NCBI GenBank assembly: GCA_025506515.1
Contig: JACCIX010001216.1
Span: forward strand, 40,001-104,000
Reading direction: 5' to 3'
From: Flaveria trinervia
Lineage: Eukaryota > Streptophyta > Magnoliopsida > Asterales > Asteraceae
DNA: 64,000 bases
Shown: in pieces, positions 58,481 through 64,000 of the stretch
How positions within the stretch are numbered: position 1 is the first letter of the stretch
Layout: the number at the start of each line of letters is the position of its first letter
The notes under the pieces: model-generated
Told to the model about the DNA's origin: nothing
The model's input: the letters and a program-made list of their open reading frames with translations, nothing else
Database searches by the model: none
Program-made: the position numbers and the translations under genes

Positions 58481-58800
58481 ATGTATGGAGGTTCATACCC
58501 AATGAGGGTGTTAGCTCAACCGTGTGCGAGTTAGCTACCCCATAAGGATGCACATTGGGGCTTGATTCGTGTGATTGAGGATATGTATGGAGGTTCACAC
58601 TCAATGAGGGGTGTCAGCTCAACTGTGTGCGGATTAAATACCCCCATGAGGATGCACACAGGGGTCCAATCCTTGTGATTGACCACATGTATGTATGGAG
58701 GTTCACACTCAATGAGGGGTGTCAGCTCAACTGTGTGCGGGTTAAATACCCCATAAGGATGCACACGGGGGTCTAATCCTTGTGATTGACCATATGTATG
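58481..58800. repeat. Three ~110-bp tandem repeats in gypsy LTR
   Basis: Copies start at 58481, 58583 and 58691 (atgtatggaggttca), each continuing with aatgaggg(g)tgt(c)agctcaac, then gatgcacac and gtgattga. The last two are almost identical. Confidence 0.88.
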
Positions 58801-59383
58801 GGACCCTTGCCGCTTACCCTTGGTACTGGAGTCAGCTTCGTGCACAATGTTCGGGGTCTTTGACAGACCTCAGGCCTAGTACCGGCTTTATGCATGACGG
58901 TGGGTGAAGCACATGACATTGGTCCGAATGAAAGTAAAGATGTAATGACGTATGAATGAAAGTTAATGAATGAATAATGAAGATAATAATGATATTATCT
59001 ATGTGTACGTATGATGTGTGATCATATGCAAAAGTAAAGAATGGTTTTAATGAAAGTAAAGTATGTTTTATTTTAAAACTAGAATTCACTCAGCAACGCT
59101 GACTTTTTATGCATTTTTCTAGTTGGCAGGTAAAGTTGCTGAGGAGGGCGCGGGGTAGCTACTTGGCATTTTGGATGGCATTCTTTGTTAATGTTTTTGC
59201 ATTGTATATGAACAATAAAAATGTGTAATGAATGATTGTATTAACTTGCAAAAGCAGTTATTATGAAATGAAAAGTATTTTAATGTTCCGCTGTGATGTT
59301 TTATGAAAGTTAAATGTTTATTATATATTTTATGAGCAATGATTGACTAGCTGTGAGCGTCCCGAGGACGGGGCCTTACAAGT

Positions 59384-59396
59384 TGGTAATAGAGCC
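59384..59396 (+). other. Primer binding site of gypsy element
   Basis: TGGTAATAGAGCC, three bases after the LTR; a tRNA-Met site with one or two changes. Confidence 0.75.
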
Positions 59397-59677
59397 AAAG
59401 TTTAAGTGAAACAAGTAATTTAACCTAACTTAAACTGAAAACGGGACGGAAAGGGAAGGGATGCCAATCCAAGTAGTTGCGTGCCATCAGGTATTTTCTC
59501 AATGATAACGGTATATGTGTGCATGTTATGTGGTTTATGGTTGTATGTAGATTTAGATACTGATGTAGTCAGGATAGGTAATGCTTAGGGTATGAAGAGT
59601 AAAGTAAGTGGCTAATCACAACTAGTCACTGTTATTAGGGATTTACTATACTTGACATAATTAAGTTGTTCTCTTGA

Positions 59678-61057
59678 ATGACCGTATTGGTGTTTGAATC
59701 TTTCAGTATGTGTGTTAGAGGATGGTCAGTGGTAAATCATCTAAAGCTTCATGTGGAGGAGGTCGTGGTGCTGAACCACAGGCTACGAGAGGAAGGGCTA
59801 GAGCTGAAAAGGTGGTTCATGAAGAACCAGAAACCCCTCATCCATAGGGAGGTGATGAGAGTGCTAATGAAGGGCCTTGGTGAAAGAGGTTGTTGTTGAA
59901 GAGGTTCATCGGGTCATGCAAACAATCTTACCGTTTGTGGTGACCGAAGTTATCAAGGCTGTGAGGGAAGGAGAAAAGAAGGAAATAAGTAGACCTACGG
60001 GCGAAAGGAGACAGCCTGAGACTGAGATGGTTCTATCTGATGAAGAAGAAGAAGAAAAAGAAGATGAGCCTACGCCGGAGGCGGCACGAGGCTGTAACTA
60101 CAAGGCATTTCAAAGGTGTAAGCCCCCTACTTTTGATGGTAATGGCACTGCTGTTGCTGCTCACTGATGGGTGGGGGAAATGGAAGCTGTGTCTGAATAT
60201 CAACAAGTGCTGAGAAGACCAAAAGGTGAAATTTGCTGCCCACTCGTTTGTGGACTCGGCTCTGTGTTGGTGGGACAATATAGTCCAAGCCGAGGGTAGT
60301 CGGGCAATTGGGAGGATGAGATGGTCTAAGCTGAAGAAGTTGGTGATTGAGGGTTCTGTCCTCATAGGGAGATGGACAAGGTTGAGAGAGAGTTCCTGCA
60401 GTTGGAGGCGGGGACGATGACACATCGGCAGTACACCACCAAGTTCAATGAGATGGTACGTCTGGTGCCGGACCAAATGACACCCTTGTCACGAAAAATC
60501 AAGAGGTATATTCAGGGCTTGTCGACGGATATCCATAGGCACATGATCGCTGCTCGATCGAGCATATTTAGGTCGGCGGTTGATTGGCAGGGAGATTATA
60601 CAATGAAAGAACTGTGGTGATGACTGAAGGTAGCAAGAAATGGGGTGGTGACCTGAATTGGAATGGAAAAAGGTTTGGTTGGGGTGGTGCCCCGACGAGT
60701 AACAAGAAGGCACGGATGGATGACCGTCGTGTGGTCACATCTGGTGCAGGATCGAAGAAGTGTGGCAAATGTGGGAAGGAGTACAGTGGCGAGTGTAGGT
60801 GGGGATTGAATGTGTGCTTCAAGTGTGGGAAGCCTGGTCATCTGGCAAGGGAATTCAAAGCAAGGAGATGTTTTAATTGTGGCGTGGAGGGCCACATGAG
60901 TAGAGACTGTAAGAAGCCGAGGGCTAAGGGTTCTGGGGTGAAGAAGATTGGAGGTGAAGGACCGAGGGTGAGCGCCAGAGCGTTTACGATGACGCAGGAG
61001 GAGGCTAGGACGGACCTTGATGTTGCGTCAGGTATGTTTCTAGTAAACCAAACTTAG
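59678..61057 (+). pseudogene. Gypsy gag with zinc knuckles, frame-broken
   Basis: N-terminus from 59678 (MTVLVFESF), soon out of frame. 59877-60167 reads VKEVVVEEVHRVMQTILPFV and an acidic stretch, stopping before the core. The gag core is split between 60226-60355 (DSALCWWDNIVQAEGSRAIG) and 60372-60620 (REFLQLEAGTMTHRQYTTKF, IQGLSTDIHRHMIAA). The 157-aa frame 60584-61057 has CFKCGKPGHLAREF (last Cys lost) and CFNCGVEGHMSRDC (intact). Homologue of 16036-14673. Confidence 0.87.
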
Positions 61058-61059
61058 CC

Positions 61060-61500
61060 TCTATGTTATTCGATTCTGGTGCTAGTAAAAGTTTCATTTC
61101 TGTTGCTTTCTATGCTAAATTGCCTGTTAGTAGTAAGAATATAGACACGCCCTTTGATGTAGAAACTGCCATAGGTAAGTCTACCTTCTGAGATGATAGA
61201 AGGATGTGAGTGGAACTAGAAGGTCATAAGTTTCCGGGTTAGACCATTCGTGATGACCTTAGGTGGTTTCGATGTGTTCTTGGGATGGATGGGTTAGCAG
61301 AACTACGAGGCGAACATTGTGTGTCGCAAGAAGATGATTTGTTTAACAACGCCTGATAGGAGTATGGTGAGGTTTATGGGGATCAGGTCATGATGATCTC
61401 GAAGTAATCTCAATGGCGATGGCGGGAAAGTGTATGAGGCGTGGATGTAACGCCTACTTGGCTGATGTAAAGGACGTGGTACACCAACACCACAGCTATC
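61060..61500 (+). pseudogene. Gypsy protease relic
   Basis: LFDSGASKSFISVAFYAKLP with the D-S-G active site at about 61068-61080, then DTPFDVETAIGKST. After frame breaks ELEGHKF and a damaged VLGMDG near 61285 (expected L-G-M-D-W-L). It is more degraded than the copy at 14295-14669. Confidence 0.85.
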
Positions 61501-61513
61501 CGATGTCCCGGTT

Positions 61514-62455
61514 GTGTGTGACTTTCCAGATGTGTTTCCTGAAGATTTACCAGGGCGCCACCTGACCGAGGAGATCGAGTTTCAGACTGATCTGATACCG
61601 GGTGCCCAACCTGTTGCCAAGGCACCATATCAGTTGACTCCGACTGAGATGACAGAGTTGATGGAGCAATTGCAAGAGCTGCTTGATAAAGGGTTTATTA
61701 GGCCAAGTATCTCTCCTTGGGGTACTCTGGTCTTATTTGTGAAGAAGAAAGACGGTAGCATGAGGATGTGTATCGACTACCGTGAGCTGAATAAGTTGAC
61801 AATAACGAACAGATACCCCTTACCGAGATTTGATGATTTGTTTGATCAGCTTCAAGGTGCCAGTTGGTTCTCAAGGATAGATCTTTGATCAGGCTACCAT
61901 CAACTAAAGGTGAAAGAGTAGGATGTCCCTAAAACAACTTTTCACATGTATTATGGTCACTATGAGTTCCTTGTTATGTCATTTGGTTTGACCAACGAGC
62001 CAACTACTTTTATGGATCTGATGAATTGAGTGTGTCGGCCGATGTTGGATAAATCAGTGATTGTGTTTATCGATGATATCCCGATTTATTCCAAGAGTAA
62101 AGAGGAGCATGCCGGTCACATTCGAGAGCTGATGGAGACATTGAGAAGGGAGAAGTTGTATGCTAAATTGGCCAAGTACGTATTCTGGTTGCACAAGGTT
62201 CAATTCTTGGGTCATGTAGTGAATCCTAACGGGATTATGGTGGACCCGACAAAGGTGGAGGCAGTGATGCAATGGAAGTCTCCAAAGATGCCATCTGAGA
62301 TTCCTAGTTTCTTGGGTTTGGTGGGCTACTACAGGAGATTCATTCAAGACTTCTCTAAGATCACTTTTCCACTAACCAAGTTGACCTGGAAAGATGTAAA
62401 GTTTGTATGGGGTCAAGCTCAAGAGAAGGCGTTCAAGGAATTAAGGCGAGGTTGA
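61514..62455 (+). pseudogene. Gypsy reverse transcriptase
   Basis: 61514-61888 gives CDFPDVFPEDLPG, KGFIRPSISPWGTLVLFVKK and MRMCIDYRELNKLTITN. A stop follows SRIDL, then GYHQLKVKE and MSFGLTNEP in frame with more stops. 62030-62455 gives SVIVFIDDIPIYSKSKEEHA with the catalytic F-I-D-D, FLGHVVNPNGIMVDPTKVEA and FLGLVGYYRRFIQDFSKIT. Nearly the whole domain is represented, with about four stops. Confidence 0.88.
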
Positions 62456-62965
62456 CTCAAGCTCCGTTCTGTCATTACTCGATGGAAGTGAAGATCTAGT
62501 GGTTTATTTTGATGCTTCCTACTCAAGGTTGGGGTGTGTGTTAATGCAGAGGGGAAAGGTTATAGCCTATGCGTCCCGACAGTTGAAGGTTTATGAGGTT
62601 AATTATCCTACTCATGACTTGGAGCTAGCAGCCGTGGTCTTTGCGTTAAAGATTAGAGGCACTACCTTTACGGGACGAAGTGTACCATATACACTGACCA
62701 CACGAGCCTGAAGTACTTCTTTGAGTAGAAGGACCTGAACATGAGGCAGAGACGATGGTTGAAGCTCATAAAGGATTATGATTGCGAGATCCATTACCAT
62801 CCGGGCAAAGCCAACGTGGTGGCAGATGCCCTTATCCGAAAAGAGAGACCCGAGCCGATTCTTGTGAAAGCTTACCAGTTGATCATGACCTCCGCTATGA
62901 TGAAGAAAGTCAAAGAGTTTCAAGATGAGGCATTAAAAGAAGATCATCTTAATCCGAAAGAATGA
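62456..62965 (+). pseudogene. Gypsy RNase H
   Basis: After a frame change, VYFDASYSRLGCVLMQRGKV (first Asp), IAYASRQLKVYEVNYPTHDL (Glu-Leu follows), VVFALKI. A shift near 62665 leads to TDHTSLKYFF-like sequence, and 62741-62965 has MRQRRWLKLIKDYDCEIHYH and ANVVADALIRKE (second Asp region). It removes template RNA in intact elements. Confidence 0.86.
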
Positions 62966-64000
62966 GAGGTCTGGTTGCGGAATCGGGTGAAAACACTTGG
63001 TGTTAGAGAACCCGATTTGGATGAATGTGGATTCCTCGTTTTGGGGATCTACGCGTGAAGATCATGGAAGAAGCTCACAAGACTCGATACTCTATTCATC
63101 TGGTTCTACAAAGATGTACCAAGACTGAAGAAAGAGATATGGTGGCCGGGTATGAAGCGGATGTGGTGGAGTATGTGAGTAAGTGCCTACTTGCTTGCAA
63201 GTGAAGGGGAGCATCAGAAGCCATATGGAAAATATCCAACCTTTGGATATACCAGTGTGGAAGTGGGAGCACATCAGTATGGACTTTATTACGAAGCTAC
63301 CACATACCCCGAAAGGGTATGATGCCATATGGGTGAGAGTTGACCGTTTGACGAAGAGTGCTCACTTCCTACCGATTCGCGAGACGTATTCATCTGAGAG
63401 GTTGGCGGATCTTTTCATCAAAGAGATCGTAACTCGTCATGGTGTGCCAGTGTCTGTTGTGTCTGATCGCGACACTCGGTTTACATCAAAATTTTGGAAG
63501 AAATTCCACGATGCTATGGGGACAAGGTTACATATTAGCACGGCTTATCATCCTCAGATAGATGGTCAGTCGGAAAGGACCATTCAAATGCTAGAGGATA
63601 TGCTTCGTGCATGTGTTATCGATTTTTGAGGAAGTTAGGATGACCACCTACCGTTAGCTGAGTTCTCATATAACAACAGTTATCATGCCAGTATCGGTAT
63701 GCCCCCTTATGAGATGCTATATGGTAGGAGATGCCGAACACCCGTGTGTTGGGGTGATATTGGTTAGAAAGAGTTAGGAAGCGTCGAGGTGATCGAGGCT
63801 ACGACTAAGAAGCTTGAAAAGATCAAGGCCTTCATGAAGGCAACCAAAGATAGATAGAAGTCTATGCTGATAAACGATGTAGACTAATTGAGTTCCAGGT
63901 GGGTGACAGGGTATATGTTGAAAATCTCACCTTAGAAGGGTATCATTCGGTTAAGAAAGCGGGGCAAATTAAGCCGAGATACATAGGGCCTTTCCGAATC
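62966..64000 (+). pseudogene. Gypsy integrase, running off the window
   Basis: Degraded HHCC finger around 63060-63210 (YSIHL, then ...SKCLLACK). Open frame 63183-63629 with WEHISMDFITKLPHTPKGYD (first Asp), VPVSVVSDRDTRFTSKFWKK (second Asp) and DGQSERTIQMLEDMLRACV (Glu). Stops follow at 63627 and onward, then AEFSYNNSYHASIGMPPYEM and the GPFRI linker, where the window ends; a chromodomain would come next. This is the domain missing from the element at 10192-22011. Confidence 0.87.

Larger units (their letters stand above)
56905..59380 (+). repeat. Gypsy 5' LTR
   Basis: 2476 bp, TGTAACACCTGG ... GACGGGGCCTTACA. Related end to end to the LTRs at 10192-12873 and 42702-45240. Contains the 'aatgcggatga' minisatellite, a three-fold ~110-bp repeat, and near its end an aacgctgactttttatgcat segment shared with its relatives. 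Confidence 0.9.
56905..64000 (+). mobile_element. Ty3/gypsy chromovirus-type element, plus strand, cut by window end
   Basis: 5' LTR 56905-59380, primer site, gag, protease, RT, RNase H and integrase in that order up to the last base. It is homologous to the element at 10192-22011 but keeps RNase H and integrase. All domains carry stops or frame shifts. The 3' LTR lies outside the window. It is inserted in a copia relic; the candidate left target sequence is tatac (56900-56904). Confidence 0.9.

Noticed and set aside
58531..58845. 104-aa minus-strand protein with internal repeats
   Set aside because: Artefact of the three ~110-bp tandem repeats in the gypsy LTR.

Overview
This is a plant nuclear window from a repeat-dense, AT-rich genome. 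It contains one recognisable host gene, UFC1 (27677-30537, minus, three exons), embedded in retrotransposons and hAT-type DNA transposons. Introns, tRNA-Met-type primer sites in Ty1/copia and chromovirus Ty3/gypsy elements, and very long gypsy LTRs all point to a eudicot. The copia elements carry an extra long reading frame downstream of pol, an architecture I associate with Asteraceae-type copia polyproteins. The family assignment is an inference, not a proof.

Left block (1-10191): two decayed copies of one copia family lie in opposite orientation (gag plus extra-ORF relics on + at 105-1975; gag to RT relic on - at 6163-1976). They are followed by a decayed TTF-type hAT transposase (6868-6340), a terminal-repeat-rich hAT-like relic (7811-8050), an unidentified broken coding relic and a miniature LTR element (TRIM, 9838-10191).

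First nest (10192-22011): an 11.8-kb chromovirus-type gypsy element on the minus strand, with a perfect 5-bp target duplication (atgta), sits inside the TRIM's LTR. Its pol has lost the integrase. Its own 5' LTR is interrupted by a 2986-bp hAT element (18234-21219) with terminal inverted repeats, 8-bp target duplications and a BED-finger/hATC transposase carrying frame breaks.

Middle (22017-30754): decayed non-coding repeats, then UFC1. Its product is the E2-like enzyme that passes the ubiquitin-like modifier UFM1 from UBA5 towards the UFL1 ligase.

Second nest (30755-50385): a large copia element on the minus strand (5' LTR 49631-50385, 3' LTR 32754-33489) carries gag, protease, integrase, RT and RNase H, a 2.6-kb spacer, and a long additional ORF region (36924-33515). 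A gypsy solo LTR with a perfect tttga duplication splits the integrase (42702-45240), and the first half of RT is present twice in tandem. The 3' LTR is followed directly by the primer site and gag of a second copy, an LTR-internal-LTR-internal tandem. That second copy ends at an inverted LTR fragment about 220 bp upstream of UFC1.

Right block (50386-64000): 3 kb of AT-rich sequence without a recognised gene, a 694-bp hAT-like MITE with a perfect 8-bp duplication, a copia gag/protease relic (55827-56904), and, inserted into it, a plus-strand gypsy chromovirus (LTR 56905-59380; gag, protease, RT, RNase H, integrase) that runs off the window end. Almost all element reading frames contain stops or frameshifts, so only UFC1 is likely to encode a working protein.
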